A stretch of 64,000 bases of DNA, taken from contig OX411543.1 of the NCBI GenBank assembly GCA_948146395.1, positions 47,096,517 to 47,160,516 on the forward strand. The letters are read 5' to 3'. Shown here in pieces: positions 48,835 to 60,689 of this stretch (the first letter of the stretch is position 1; each line of letters starts with the position of its first letter). The stretch is from Fragum whitleyi. Taxonomy: Eukaryota; Mollusca; Bivalvia; Cardiida; Cardiidae. A model generated the notes under the pieces. It saw only the letters and a list, made by a program, of their open reading frames with translations, did not search any database and was not told the origin of the DNA. Position numbers and translations under genes: made by a program.

Positions 48835-49711
48835 TTATTACCCTTTTTAACCATTTAATCTTTAGGCTTATGTTATAATTTTCAATGTCGATCATTTTCA
48901 ACCCCCCTTCATTATAAGCCTTTTTAAGCACCGTCCTTTTAATTTTATCTGGACCATCCCATACAAATTTGTACAATATTTCATTAATTTCTTTCATAAA
49001 CTCATTTGAGGGGGGTGGGATGCTTATAAACAGGTGTGAAAGAAGTGGGATTAGAATTGACTTAATGACAGTTATTTTACCAATAGGTGTTAAAGCCCGT
49101 TTTTTCCAGTATGATATGCTGTTTTTCAAACTTTGTATTTTTGGTTCAAAATTTAATTGTACCATTTTGTCCAAGTCAACGTGAAAATTTATGCCTAGCA
49201 ATTTAAATTGGGTTTCTCCCCATGACAATTTCCATTTCGTTTTGATAGAACGTGTAGTGTGTTTTTGCGGTCCAATCCATATAAGCTTAGTTTTGTCAAA
49301 ATTTACTTTAAGTCCTGATATTTCGGAAAAAGATTGTAGTAAATCTAATGTTTTATTTAGTGAATTAGTCGATCCATCTAAAAATAGTGTTGTGTCATCT
49401 GCAAACTGAGATAATATATATTCTCTATCATTTACATTAATACCTTTTATATCTTTGTCATTTTTAATCATAATATTGAGAATTTCTGCGCATAATATGA
49501 ATATATAAGATGACAAAGGATCACCTTGACGACAACCTCTTTTAACTTTAAAAAGGCCAGATAGAAAACCATTAAGTTGCACGCATACTTCAGTATCATG
49601 GAGAAATAATTTCACCCATTTAATGTACAGTTCTCCAAAGTTAAAAAATTGTAATGCTTGTTCAATGAATTTAAATGATAAAGAGTCAAAAGCCTTTTCA
49701 AAACCGGACAA
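48752..49711 (-). CDS. LINE reverse transcriptase domain, partial
   Basis: 319 residues. FEKAFDSL (motif A, residues 4-11), RGCRQGDPLSSYIF (58-71), the catalytic FADD (103-106) followed by TTLFLDGS, and GLKVNFDKTKL. This is the non-LTR type, closest in style to L1/Tx1-like LINEs. The first M is only the first ATG after the truncation point. The frame ends after NDCFEFTKNIFDCKQDN, where the homologous sequence moves to another frame. Confidence 0.85.
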   Translation of the reverse strand: MSGFEKAFDSLSFKFIEQALQFFNFGELYIKWVKLFLHDTEVCVQLNGFLSGLFKVKRGCRQGDPLSSYIFILCAEILNIMIKNDKDIKGINVNDREYILSQFADDTTLFLDGSTNSLNKTLDLLQSFSEISGLKVNFDKTKLIWIGPQKHTTRSIKTKWKLSWGETQFKLLGINFHVDLDKMVQLNFEPKIQSLKNSISYWKKRALTPIGKITVIKSILIPLLSHLFISIPPPSNEFMKEINEILYKFVWDGPDKIKRTVLKKAYNEGGLKMIDIENYNISLKIKWLKRVISETNDCFEFTKNIFDCKQDNKFGQCVL

Positions 49712-50017
49712 AAATAGTTCTAGATCAAACCTAAAAATTCGGTTTTGGGCTGGAAATTAATTATGCATTTGTTTGTGTATTTGCACGCTTTTTAGCGTGT
49801 CCTCTTGAAATTTTATGCATAAATAAGCACAAGCGATTAAACATTAACAAGGAGCAAGGCTATTTGTAATCCAACCGCTTAATAAAATGAACGTGATTTT
49901 TTCTGTCATAAAATTTTGCTTTAGAGGACCCTGGGCTAGTCCGGCATCGGGGCATGTTCGACAGATGGCTTAATCTGGCCACTCGAAAAAGATAGAGAGT
50001 TCGGAACCAAATTTTTA
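49712..50017. other. Sequence upstream of the LINE break point
   Basis: Short non-coding stretch; the minus-strand open frame at 49860-50042 has no recognisable domain. Confidence 0.4.
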
Positions 50018-51262
50018 GCTCACCTGAGCACATCGTGCTCAAGGTGAGCTTTTGTGATCATTGAATGTTCGTCGTATGTCGTGTGTCGTCTATCGTCCGT
50101 CGTCCGGCGTAAACAATCTTAGTGTTTACACTCTAGAGGCCACAAATATGGCCCAATCTTCATGAAACTTTGTCAGAATGTTGGCCAGGTCACAAGAATG
50201 AACCCTATTGAAAATGGGAAGGATCCATGTCATATCACGAGAATAGGAGCCTTAATGACAATTTTCTTGTTTACATCCTAGGGGCAACAACTATGACCCA
50301 ATCTTCATGAAACTTGGTCAGAAAGTTGCCCAGGTCACAAGGATGACCCCTTTAGAAAATGATAAGGATATATGCCAAATCACAGGAAAAGGGGCCTAAA
50401 TGACTATTTTCTTGTTTCCACTCTAGAGGCCACAAATATGGTCCAATCATCATGAACCTTGGCCAGAATGTTGGCCAGGTCACAATGATTAACCCTATTT
50501 AAAATTGGAAGGATCCATGCCATATCACGGGAAAAGGGGCCTTAATGACAATTTTCTTGTTTACATCCTAGAGACCACAAATAAGGCCCAACCTTCATGA
50601 AACTTGGTCAGAAAGTTGCCCAGATCACAAGAATGAACCCTATAGAAAATGGGAAGGATCTATGCCAAATCACGGGAAAAGGAGCCTTAATGACAATTTT
50701 CTTCTTTACACACAAGAGGCTATAAATATGGCCCAATCTAAATGAAACTTGGTCAGAATGTTGGCCAAATCACAAGGATTAGCCCTATTGAAAATGGGAA
50801 GGGTCCATGCCATATCACAGGAAAAGGGGCCTTAACGACTATCTTTTTATAAACTTGGTAAGAAAGTTGACCAAATCACAAGGATGAAACCTATTGAAAA
50901 TGGGAAGGATCTATGCCAAATCATGGGAAAGGGTCCTTTTATGACAATTTTCTTGTTTACTCTCTAGAGGCCACAAATATGCCCCAATCTTCAAAAAACT
51001 TGGTCGGAATGTTGGCCAGGTCACAAGGATTAACCCTATTGAAAATGTGAAAGATCCATACCATATCACAGGAAAAGGGATCTGAATGATAATTTTCTTG
51101 TTATAACTCAAGAGGCCACAATTTTGACCCAAACTTGTTGAAATTTGGTTTGCTGTTGAAATTATCTCCTTTATGACATCTGCCTATTTAAATGATTTGA
51201 TGTCCAAGAGGTCAAAGAGACTCGGGTGAGCGATCTAGGACCATCATGGTCCTCTTGTTATT
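50018..51262 (-). mobile_element. Pearl-like element (AACAAGAGGACCATGATGG type)
   Basis: The left end TTTAGCTCACCTGAGCAC is followed by a GTGCTCAAGGTGAGC hairpin and a CGTCCGTCGTCCGGCG stretch. About eight units of roughly 145 bases follow, with GGCCACAAATATGGCCCAAT and TTGGCCAGGTCACAAG. The right end is GGACCATCATGGTCCTCTTG. The small open frames inside are repeat artefacts. Confidence 0.7.
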
Positions 51263-51487
51263 TTACTTGCGGTAACTTGCGGACAATATTTGACATCTTG
51301 GAAATATAGATTCCTTTTCTCAGTCTAAAAGTAAATTTTCATAGAGTTTATTTTTTTTTTTGTCATATAAGGTCGAACTTGTCCCTGATGATGGCCTTTC
51401 GACCTGACCTCTTTGACTCAAAATTACAAGCAACAAGACAGCGATATGGGAGGTCGTGTGCTGGGATAAGAAGAGTTAAAGTTTTGT

Positions 51488-51884
51488 AATGAACTGAGCA
51501 GATAGAAAGACATGATACATCCAGAGAAAAGGATCCTCCACTCTAAATAGACGCTTTTTAAGTATCTTATCATTACCCATATATCTTTTGGCAGGGCTCT
51601 TTAATTTGCACACCCACTGCAACTTACCCCCCCTTTACACCGTTACATTACTCTCCCCTCCGAGAATACTCGACCCGAGTCTTGGCCTGAGGGATCCGTG
51701 GGTAAGGCAACTCCGGTCAGGCATTTGTCATTATCCATCGCTTACCACCAATTGTAACGAATTGAGCACATAGACAGACATGATCCTTTCCGAAAAAAAA
51801 TATCCTAAACGATAAATAGGTCGATACTTTCTATATATCTTATCATTAACCATATATCTTAGGACAGGGCTCTCTAATTTGCAT
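51488..51884. repeat. Two direct copies of an unknown repeat
   Basis: The blocks 51488-51625 and 51757-51884 share GAACTGAGCAGATAGAAAGA-like starts, TATCTTATCATTACCCATAT and CAGGGCTCTTTAATTTGCA. Both follow TGTAA, so they could be solo or tandem LTR fragments; this is a guess. The second copy is cut by the mariner-like insertion. Confidence 0.55.
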
Positions 51885-51887
51885 ATA

Positions 51888-52802
51888 CGAGGGATGATCC
51901 AGAAGTTCGGAGAAAAGGCTAATAACTTTCGCATTTCTAGCTTGCTCAGTATATATCTTGGTCAATTTGCAGTTTAGTAACTACGGAGCACATTAATGCT
52001 ATTATTTTTGCAAAATTATCTGTCTAAGAAAACGTTTCCATAGAAACGTATGTATGCTAGGTGGGGGAGCGTAAAAAGATATTGAAATCTGTTAAATAAA
52101 TCAAGTCTTCTATAAGTTTTCTGAAACTTTGGTTGGAATTCTGCGGCTAAATTAAGAAGGAAGCTAAGAGAATTTATTTGTTATTTTTTAAAGCTTTTGT
52201 GGCAATTTTAACGGGCACAGAATATTTAATAATTTTGAATAAACGAGGAAAAAATGACAAGACGTCAACACCAAAATATGAATGACGTTTATTTTTCCAA
52301 TTTTGAAACGATCTATTCTATTCATCAATCGAATCATTTCAGATAATTTAGAAAAATGATAAGAGTGTGCAGAAGATAACTTTTCGTAAAGCTATCCCGG
52401 ATATTCGAAAAAGGATAGGCTTCAAAGGAGCATTTAGAATGATATAATGGAGTTTCAACGAACGAACATATTCCGATTGATTTTCCAAAAATAAATGTCC
52501 TGCATTTGGCTTTCCACTTTACTTAAAATACAATGCATATAGAAATTTTAAACAAATTTTATTCCAAATGGGATGTGGATAATTTCTGTAAGTGGACGTA
52601 TCCGGTACAGAAAGGCACGAGAGTTAGCGTAGACTATGTAGAAAAGAGTTATTATTGACGTCGTATTTGACGTTCTTGCTCCCCCGCCTTAGTAGGCGGT
52701 CTCTGTCTTATTTCGTGCATTTTTCAGCCGCTATTGAATGTAAACTTAAAAAAAAAATCCACGTTTATTACCTCATTTTACGAACTTTTGGATCAACCCT
52801 CG
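51888..52802. mobile_element. 915-bp mariner-like element without transposase
   Basis: TA on both sides (51886-87, 52803-04). The 38-base ends start CGAGGGATGATCCAGAAGTT and, reversed, CGAGGGTTGATCCAAAAGTT; such ends are known from mariner-family transposons. The inside has no transposase frame, only an inner inverted pair CTAGGTGGGGGAGCG / TGCTCCCCCGCCTTAG. It sits inside a repeat whose intact copy is at 51488. Confidence 0.75.
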
Positions 52803-52804
52803 TA

Positions 52805-55438
52805 CACTGCAACTGACCGACCTTTGTTGCATCATTGATTGTATTGTCCAATATCAACTAGGACCTCTGCATCATTGACAGATATGCGCTTGCTAGTGTT
52901 TGTCATAAATTTGGAAATGTAGTTGGAAAAATAAAAAAGAAATTCTCACCAAACAGTTCCTTACACTTGCAAAATCTTGTTCTGATAGACTGGTCGGCGA
53001 TTATTATTTTCGTATCTGATTTGTTGTTTTCTGTTTAATTCTAGAATGCCATGATGTAAATAAGATATTAACATGTCTTAACGTGTTACATTATTATTAT
53101 TATCATGCTTGTTGTTATACGACAAATAAGAAGGGTAGAGAGGCACCGCCAGGCGATGATTCGTGCAAGTAAAATCCACACTTGGAACTTACAGTCGCTT
53201 TACAAAAACAGAGAGAGGATGCTTTGAAGTGATGCCAATTTTCAGTTTGCTTTTAGGGATACGTTTGATTCTCTTATCCTGTTTCCGTATCCTTTGGCGT
53301 AATTAAGTTATATACCATGATGTTATGCTACAGAATGGTGGACGCATATAACAGAATGAAATGAGTTTTGAAAACGAAGAGCATATTTTAGAAAAAATAA
53401 TAGAAATTTGATTCTTAACTCTATTTTTTTCCTTTACGTTCGTCAGTGTTACTACTGCCCGCTAAGGTCCAATTTGATATTTTTCAAAAATTGTATCTAA
53501 AAAATAGGGCGTACGTTTCGGTCGCGTATATATCAGGCCGAGAGATTATGGAAATGCCTCCCTTTGATTTCACTCAAAACTCGCTCCACACACTCATTCA
53601 ATTTCGTTCAAAAATCATTCCAAAATCATTCATCTCGTCAAAACCACGGTGCTATTTACTATGCATGTATTTATAATGATTGTGGAGCGGTGTCGGGTAT
53701 TCTCGGATGGCGGCTATTCTCGGATAGTCACGTGTTTCTCCTATGCATTGGCCAGGTACATGGTTCTTTTGCGCTTAAATTTCTTCTTCAAGATATTTGC
53801 TTCATTTACATATCTGCATATGGCATAAACTCTTATGAAGGAGGGATATAATATTTATCAAATAAGACATTGTGGGAAAAGCTTTCAATGTAAGACAACT
53901 GTTAATTTCTTATCTATCTGCGTCTTTCTCCTAAATGAATTGTAGTGGGATATCGAGACACATTAGAGAAACTTTTCACATAGGGAGATATTTGCTACCT
54001 AAAACGCACATCTTTTTAGATGAAATGAAACTGCCGTTGAACATACTACGCATATCCGCAAGACCCTACAAAAATGTTGCTTTCGGGTCTTCCGGATACC
54101 TTCGAACTATTCAATATTTGCACACTCTTCTTCTTGTAAAAGGCGCATTCTAATGTTTCAAAAAATGATCCTACGAGGAAATTCTTGTCAAACAACGAAT
54201 TTCAACAATATTTTCACAAAAGTAGTAGAAGATCGTTTTTATTTAAGAAAAGAAAGATAAAGATGCCGTTTTTCGTCGTACATCACCAAACTAAGCAAAA
54301 TAATAAAATTATATGTAAGGTTTTGATATGAAATGATTTATATATTGATTAAAGAAAATCTGAAAAGAACGTATCTTTCTACTCTTATGAGTTAGAACTG
54401 TACGATATCAGTACATAGTTCAACGCACATCCATTTATATTGTTTGTGAAATCTTAAATTCGTTTGTCTAAAACGGCTCAGATCATTGATAATTACACGT
54501 AGGTTTGAAGCTGGTGCCTTTTTCCAGCATGTTCCTATTCCGAAATAGTACAAAAACAATAGTTGAAATACACTCGTTGCATGTTTGATAAAATTTGCTT
54601 ACAAGTATCTCAACATTTCTTAACACTCATTCAAACGGGGCTGAACTAATGAAAGAAGATCAGTATATTTCGGAATAGATCTAGATTCTAAGTGTCTGTG
54701 TGTTAATTAGCTTTAAAATTTGTTATCATCTTGAACGCTTCCAAAAAACATATCTATATACTGAATCTATACATTCATTTCATTTGTTTAATTGCTTTAT
54801 GTTTTAGAGATTAATAAAAAACGCTTCAAAGATGTTTAACTCCAAGTAAGATATATATTTATTTCAATTATCCTAATGTATCCGAGATTACCCGCCAGCG
54901 ACCAAGATCAGATGACTCAACATGGGTTTCTTTTTTCTAGTTTGAACGATTTTTATTTTGCTAGTGTAAGTTTTTATTATATAATCCTGTTAAGAATAGA
55001 TAGCGCCTGTCAATAAACGCCGCAAGATCAAAAATAGTAGTGCCTATATGTATCATTTTTATACGAAATGTCTTAGGTATCCGGAAATACCCGACGCTGC
55101 TCTATATAATTTAAGTATTCGGCTTAAAATGCAAAATTTATTTTATAACATGAACAGTAAACATAACGTAATTTAAAAAAAAGGTATAATCTCTCCAGAG
55201 TTTTCTTCAAAATGCCCTTTTCTCTTCTGATATAGAATACATTTTTTTAGATTAATTTGGACAGGAAGAAAGTTTGAGAATTGGTGAACTTGGGTCGATT
55301 TATTTTTCGTTATCTATATCGTATTATTACCTGTACATTTTTTTTTCGAAACGAATGGATGAACTCTAGTATGCCGTTAGAAACGTGTACCATTAATACT
55401 TTCAGTGCTTTGCTTACATACCAAAATCGTGTTTAGTG
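52805..55438. other. Long non-coding stretch
   Basis: 2.6 kb. Only a fragment of the family H repeat (about 53548-53648, CTCACTCAAAACTCGCTCCA-like) is recognised. The open frames at 53446-53851 and 53935-54153 show no domain, signal peptide or convincing splice sites. Confidence 0.5.
53548..53648. mobile_element. Fragment of family H MITE
   Basis: CTCGCTCCACACACTCATTC and CATTCCAAAATCATTCATCT match the right half of the copies at 9471 and 58815. Confidence 0.55.
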
Positions 55439-55610
55439 TGATTTATTATTCAACTCACGGCTTTGAATAATTAAGTCCGCTTTTTTTTGGGGGGGGGGGG
55501 GGGGGGGGGATGAGGTGAAGTTCTAGTTGAATATTCATATGCGTAATCGTTTAGAAATACGTTTTATTTTTCAATCCGTGGCTTTGAATAATCTAGTCCG
55601 CATTATTCTG
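55438..55610. repeat. Direct repeat flanking a poly-G run
   Basis: TTATTATTCAACTCACGGC at about 55443 and TTTATTTTTCAATCCGTGGC at about 55564 are direct copies that continue into GCTTTGAATAAT and AGTCCGC. Between them T8 and a run of 21 G (55489-55509) stand. Confidence 0.6.
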
Positions 55611-56479
55611 CTTCGACATCTTGTTTGAAATGGTGTTTGCTAGCAGTCGATCGATGCCTCTAAACGCAAACTGATATCAGCCCAGCCTTCAGGATGCTGA
55701 AACGTTCACGAGCACATTCGAATATAGTACCCTGCTTACAGCCTTTTTCAGGGGGTGTACTTGAAAAGCGGTGAACAATTTCTAAAACGTTTGGCGAACG
55801 CTTGCCTTCCATCTTTAACGTACATGTAGGTCAGTCATATACAATTTATTGTCATGCGAAATACAATTCTTAAATGTGAGCAAAAAAAGGGCATTGTCAT
55901 GAACTAGATTAATCCCCACATGGTACATGTGTACACATTTCGGGCGGTTCCATATCGCTACCATTTTTTGTTCCCTTTTTTCTCAAATACTCGATATAAT
56001 TTTTTTTAAAAAATATATATTCAAAAAGATTTTTTTTTCTCTTTCCTCACAGTTTGTGCCGCTTTTTATCTTGTTTGCAACGTGTTTCGCGTCCGTTAAC
56101 AAAATGATAGATTTGTTGTTTACACAAATTTTGCTTGTAGTTTGAAACAATTTAAATTGCTCAGTACGGAGTATTTGTAAGATTAGCAAGGGCCTATAAG
56201 ACCTGCGGATGCTGGAGATGAAGTACTCGTCAAGTGTTTATGTGTTGCGTCTGAAGTGTTTTGTCAACAAACATAAAAAATATCTAATTGATTCTGTCGC
56301 TATTAACTTCGATTTATTGACATTTGAAAATAGCTGTAGAGCAAGTAGGAAATTGTCATGCCAATAATTTCAGGAATGTACTCACTCTAGAAATCTAATT
56401 TCGTTCAGGATGGAACATTTATGTTAGACGATTTTACCAATTGACCATCGATTATACCTCTATGTTAATCTAGACATCT
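55611..56479. other. Non-coding sequence
   Basis: AT-rich; the two overlapping open frames near 55927-56189 are low-complexity. No gene or repeat family recognised. Confidence 0.45.
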
Positions 56480-56790
56480 TCCAGCTTATCAGGCTGGTCT
56501 TAAACTACACCGACGGCCAAAACAGGAAAATTCCGGGTTCAGCATTACAAGGGATAACCTTTGAGATGCCAAATAAAAACCCTTGCAAAATTGCACTAAA
56601 ATCAAAGTGCTAAAAGCACTTAGTGCAGTTATAGTTATGTAGTATTTTATATTTTTAATAAGTTATCAAACATTTTTGGTTTAAGAAGGGAAATAAGGTG
56701 GTGTGGACTAAGATCAGACTTCACAGAGGTGCAGTCTGATCTTTGTCTTTACCTCCGACCAAAGCAGGAATATTCCGAGTTATGCATAAA
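56480..56790. mobile_element. Two partial family C MITE copies
   Basis: A right-end fragment (TTCCGGGTTCAGCATTACAA, AGGGATAA at about 56553) is followed by a near-complete body with CCCTTGCAAAATTGCAC, AGATCAGACTTCACAGAGG and TATTCCGAGTTATGC. Confidence 0.55.
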
Positions 56791-56843
56791 ATGGTTTAGA
56801 GCCCGAAAAATAAGAAAACCTGATGCAGTTGAGAAATAATTGT

Positions 56844-57294
56844 CTTTTATAATATGACTTACGTCGTAGGAGTGAAATAACCCCGTTGAATATTTTTGAT
56901 ATTACACGAACGTTATTACACTAGTGGTATAACTATGCAAATCAGCCCAGAGCGAATAACTACGCTATTTTCTTACCGCGAAAATGACGTTAAATATAGA
57001 TTTTGTGACGTCTGAGGTGCGTTCGTTAGAGCAAGATGACGTCAGTTTTAAACGGCGTTATAAGTTTCGCGGAAAGTTGATATGTTGAATTTCAAGAATT
57101 TTGACGTTTCTTCGCAAAAATTCGGCCACATTATAAATATAATATAAAATTTTCCGCTCATAAAATACCGAATTTATTAAAATCGTCATCTTAAACAGAT
57201 AGAAACTCGGCGCAGCCTCGTTTTTATCTGTTAATAGACGACTCGTTTGATAAATTCGGTATTCCATGACCACTCATTCAATATCCTCTATTTT
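56844..57294. mobile_element. Family J repeat, copy 2, with long palindrome
   Basis: Shares its whole length with 42272-42708. The part 57165-57271 is a palindrome of about 100 bases: AATACCGAATTTATTAAA at the left, its near complement GATAAATTCGGTATT at the right, loop GGCGCAGCC. Confidence 0.65.
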
Positions 57295-58220
57295 TGTGAC
57301 ACCCTAGACACCCCCACCCCATGTGAAAATATTTGACCCGCGCACGGAATCTAAAATCATAGTAAAATATCGTTACAAAGATTGAACGTATGGTTGAAGG
57401 GTTAAAATCATTATCCGTTACCGAAGCTGTTTTGTAGCCCTAATTGTTTAATGAACAACATCATAATATTTAATGTTTACATCTTTATCTACCACGACTA
57501 ATAAATCATAACAGTTCATGTTAGAAGCTCATAACTAATTATCATAGATACCCTGTGAATGCGTGTTTTTGACATGAACATCGACATCAAAATCATGGGC
57601 CATGGCTACGGTCAATCCCTTCAACTATTCAACAATACCAAACGACAAAATTTTAGAAATGTCAAAATTCAGGATCAGAGGACAAATTTAATTTTGCGGG
57701 TTGCTTTACCGTTAACTTTTTTCTAGTCGAATAATGTGGTCAATGAAGAAATTGCTTGTAGCAACAAATTTCTTTACTTTCACAAATATTTCCGAATTTC
57801 CGAAGCTTTTTTTCTTCTAGACAGTCTTAAATAGAATCGATCTTTGTGCAAATTTGATAGAAAAATAAATAAATAAATAATAAAAAAAAACACCTTTAAT
57901 TCAACATGCTTCTTTTGGGCGACCACCATCTTGCCACTTTATCTAAATTGGCGAATAAATTTTGGAACAATGCATATGGAAGCGATTGCGAATGCAAATG
58001 CATGGATTTACGCACCGCTCTTGTAAATTCAGCCAGTAATATGGGTGTGACGTCATTCAGGGAGTTCCTTATCGTGTACGGGAAATAACCCGGATGTGAA
58101 ATGTACAGTCGATACAAATACAACTCACACCGCTATGTTAAGTGGATTTTGAAACACTATAATACAATGGTGATTGATAGGATGTTATAAGTGTATTATC
58201 CATTCTTCATCTTCTGAAAC
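57295..58220. other. Non-coding sequence with a CRE motif
   Basis: It contains a perfect TGACGTCA (58048-58055) about 170 bases before the possible mini-exon at 58221. The two opposite open frames at 57896-58123 are short and without domains. Confidence 0.4.
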
Positions 58221-58242
58221 ATGGCTACTTTTCCACGCGAAG
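58221..58242 (+). CDS. Possible tiny first coding exon
   Basis: ATG followed by six codons (MATFPRE) and one more base, then GTAAAT as donor; phase 1 out. The TLR exon acceptor at 61611-61612 would continue this in frame (GCC ATG ATC), but that would bury the TLR signal peptide behind eight residues. It may instead belong to an unrelated transcript or be chance. Confidence 0.2.
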
Positions 58243-58814
58243 GTAAATATTTTCTTTTTATGACTATAGATAGATTTTATGCGGTGAGCCGTGAAATATA
58301 TAGGCCTATTCATATATAGATTCAGGAGCTCAGTTTTTTTTTTTAAAACACACCTATACTTATTATAAATTAATGCTACTTAATTGCCTAGCAAATGAAA
58401 GGTTCGTCTGCTTGAAGGAAACATTTACAGATGGCATTCAAATTACCCCCCCCCCCACCCCCCTCACACACACACATAAAATTTAACTAAACGACATTCT
58501 TTAGGCCTAGATGCACAAGTTTAAGAGGTGATTGAAGGTCAATTTTGTCTTAACCTGTATAGACAAAATTGTCCTTTGATCACTATTTTAACCTTGCACA
58601 TCTGTACAAGGGGAATGCGATATTGCAGGAAAGGGGATTTTTCAATCAAATTTTCCTTTTCTACAATCTTTAGAACTTGTCAATAAACATACATCAAACT
58701 TTTCTCATAACGAAATATTTAAAATTTATATCGAATTAGCGCGAAATTAATTGTTTTGTGTCGATAATAAATCGTTGTAAGCATACTGTTTAATTTTACT
58801 ATTACAGTTACTTA

Positions 58815-59240
58815 CTTCGTGAAATTGACACCCATCCCGATCAAACCTTTCAAAATCACTCGCTCAGCGCTCCAATCATTCATTCCAAACACTCTCTCAC
58901 ACGATTCATAAACGCTCCTAAACCACTGAAAAGATTAGATCATCAACTGCATTCAAAATTAATATAGTCAGACAAAAGCACGATTTCACTTATATAATTG
59001 AAATTATAAGCGTGTGCTTGGTCCTTGAAGATATAGGAAACTAATTATAAAATTTGTATGTATATTTTTATTAAATGGGAGGTATTCAAATGTCGTTAAT
59101 TTTGTTCAGGATGAACAAAATTAGCGATATTGGAATACCTCCCATTTAATAAATATATTCACTCAAATCTCGCTTCACACACTCTTTCAATTTCGTTCCA
59201 AAATCATTCCAAAATCATTCACCTTGTCAATTCACGATGT
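58815..59240. mobile_element. Family H MITE, copy 2
   Basis: The ends TTCGTGAAATTGACA and TGTCAATTCACGA are inverted. It also has an inner perfect hairpin near 59078-59150 with arms ATGGGAGGTATTCAAATGTC-like and its complement. Confidence 0.7.
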
Positions 59241-59514
59241 TTTTATCTGTAAATTAACTCGATATAAACCAAGATTTATATATAATTGTAAAGGTGTAAT
59301 TATCCCCGAATCTTGCCATTATCATACCCCCCCTCCCCCGAACAAGAAAAAAAAGAGATGTTATTCGTGAAGAAATGTTTCGTTAATCCTTATTCATTCA
59401 CGTTTTTATTCTTCACATATTTGAAATCTTGCACAACCGTATGATTCACATGCTCTGTGGCTTTTTTTGAATGTATAAGAGCCACGACAATGAAAAGGAA
59501 AACCTAACTCTAAT

Positions 59515-59776
59515 TGTGACCCGTCAAGCGAAAAAGGACCTTCTGGGACGTGCGTATAGTGTCGATCCTTGTCAGACTGCGCGGATTTCGCAGACTGACT
59601 AGGATCGAAACTTTCCGAACTTTGCTTATTTTCTGAATCTAGAACGATCAATCTACCATCCTGTGATAAAAATTTTGAAATCCGACCTCTGGTTGATCTA
59701 TGCTGGACCCAATCTCTTTTTCAAATATCTATGTTACAGAGTTCCCAGATGGCCCCTTTTCGCGTGACGGGACACA
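59515..59776. mobile_element. MITE, family E
   Basis: TGTGACCCGTCAAGCGAAAA at the left, TTTTCGCGTGACGGGACACA at the right, inner AGACTGCGCGGATTTCGCAG. The minus-strand open frame here (59406-59651) is not a gene. Confidence 0.75.
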
Positions 59777-60423
59777 TATGATTAAAGTGAACTGTCATCT
59801 TATTAAGTAATTATTCAAAATATTTTTCAACACTTTCCCTTTTTATCCTTTACCTTATTTGTACCTACGAGAAAAAGTCATCTGAGGAATTCTTGTTCGG
59901 GATGAATCAAGGGAGGTTAAACTTAATTGATAACTTGTCAAAGTGGACAAAATTAGCGATTATTTTTTACCTCCCTTTTATAAAAAACTACATCCTTTTC
60001 CTGATTTTGTGTCTTCACATACAAATTAGACATGTTAAAACCAACACAAGCCAATGAAATCATGCAATGTTTGATTGGTTTGATTGAAATGTTGATCATT
60101 TTGTACGAGTTCGAAGCGTTTGAACAATTTCGGTTTTCAAGTGAATAATTGTAGCGCTGACCGAGTTATTTGGAATGGTTTTGATCGTGGTTAGTGTCAA
60201 TTTTATGACGTGGTTAACTGTATGCACTGTGGCACAGCTTACTTGGATTGTGCCAATTATTGGATTCAATTCTCATGATAGACATTACCATATGATATAT
60301 ATTCAAATGTGGATACCATAAATATTTTGAGTAAACTTATGTTTCTACGAGAAAAATCAATATGAAGGGACCATGGGTTATAAGATATCGTTTGTAAAAC
60401 TGGACATTTGTCTGTCTGTAGAT
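59777..60423. other. Non-coding sequence
   Basis: Contains a small family H-like inverted fragment (about 59893-59990, GGGAGGTTAAACTTAATTG and TTTTTTACCTCCC). No gene seen. Confidence 0.4.
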
Positions 60424-60480
60424 AGGGGTTTTGTTTGTTTTGGGTTTAAAACCACTATCAACAATATTGCAGTAATGTCA
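60424..60480. mobile_element. SINE body remnant
   Basis: TTTGTTTGTTTTGGGTTTAA followed by ACAATATTGCAGTAATG resembles the conserved central segment of molluscan tRNA-derived SINEs. It supports placing the exon 60482-60689 border before this sequence. Confidence 0.4.
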
Positions 60481-60481
60481 C

Positions 60482-60689
60482 CTAGGCAGGTGCCCCATAC
60501 CCTTGGTTTCACGTCGTTGGTAACACCAGTACATCCACAACATCTCACCCGAGCCACCAGTTGCTCACTCACTTCGGCATTCGGAACATCGCTCGGATTT
60601 TTCCGTAAACTGAAAAGTACCTCGGACGTAAGTGTAGTAATTTTGGGTCGTATTTTAGGTAATTCAGCTTCTGGTGGTACTTCAGCCAT
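60482..60689 (-). CDS. Candidate first coding exon, unknown protein
   Basis: The minus-strand ATG at 60689 opens 69 codons plus one base, ending at a possible GTGACA donor (plus-strand 60480-81). The peptide MAEVPPEAELPKIRPK continues with SEVLFSLRKNPSDVPNAE and VARVRCCGCTGVTNDVK. Codon use looks coding and even, and a CRE-like TGACGTCA lies about 195 bases upstream (60885-60892). I do not recognise the family; the cysteine group CCGC is its only striking motif. The opposite plus-strand frame is a shadow. An alternative donor is GTATGG at about 60500. Confidence 0.4.

Larger units (their letters stand above)
47755..49711 (-). mobile_element. 5'-truncated L1/Tx1-like LINE
   Basis: The minus-strand sequence covers most of a reverse transcriptase and its C-terminal region in two overlapping frames. 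It begins abruptly inside the first catalytic motif (GFEKAFDSL), so ORF1, endonuclease and the RT start are missing, as usual for LINE copies. No target duplication could be fixed. Confidence 0.8.

Noticed and set aside
53446..54153. Three plus-strand open frames as a small gene
   Set aside because: One covers a family H MITE fragment and the others have no domain or splice support.
59406..59651. 81-residue minus-strand open frame
   Set aside because: Half of it lies in a family E MITE; no domain.
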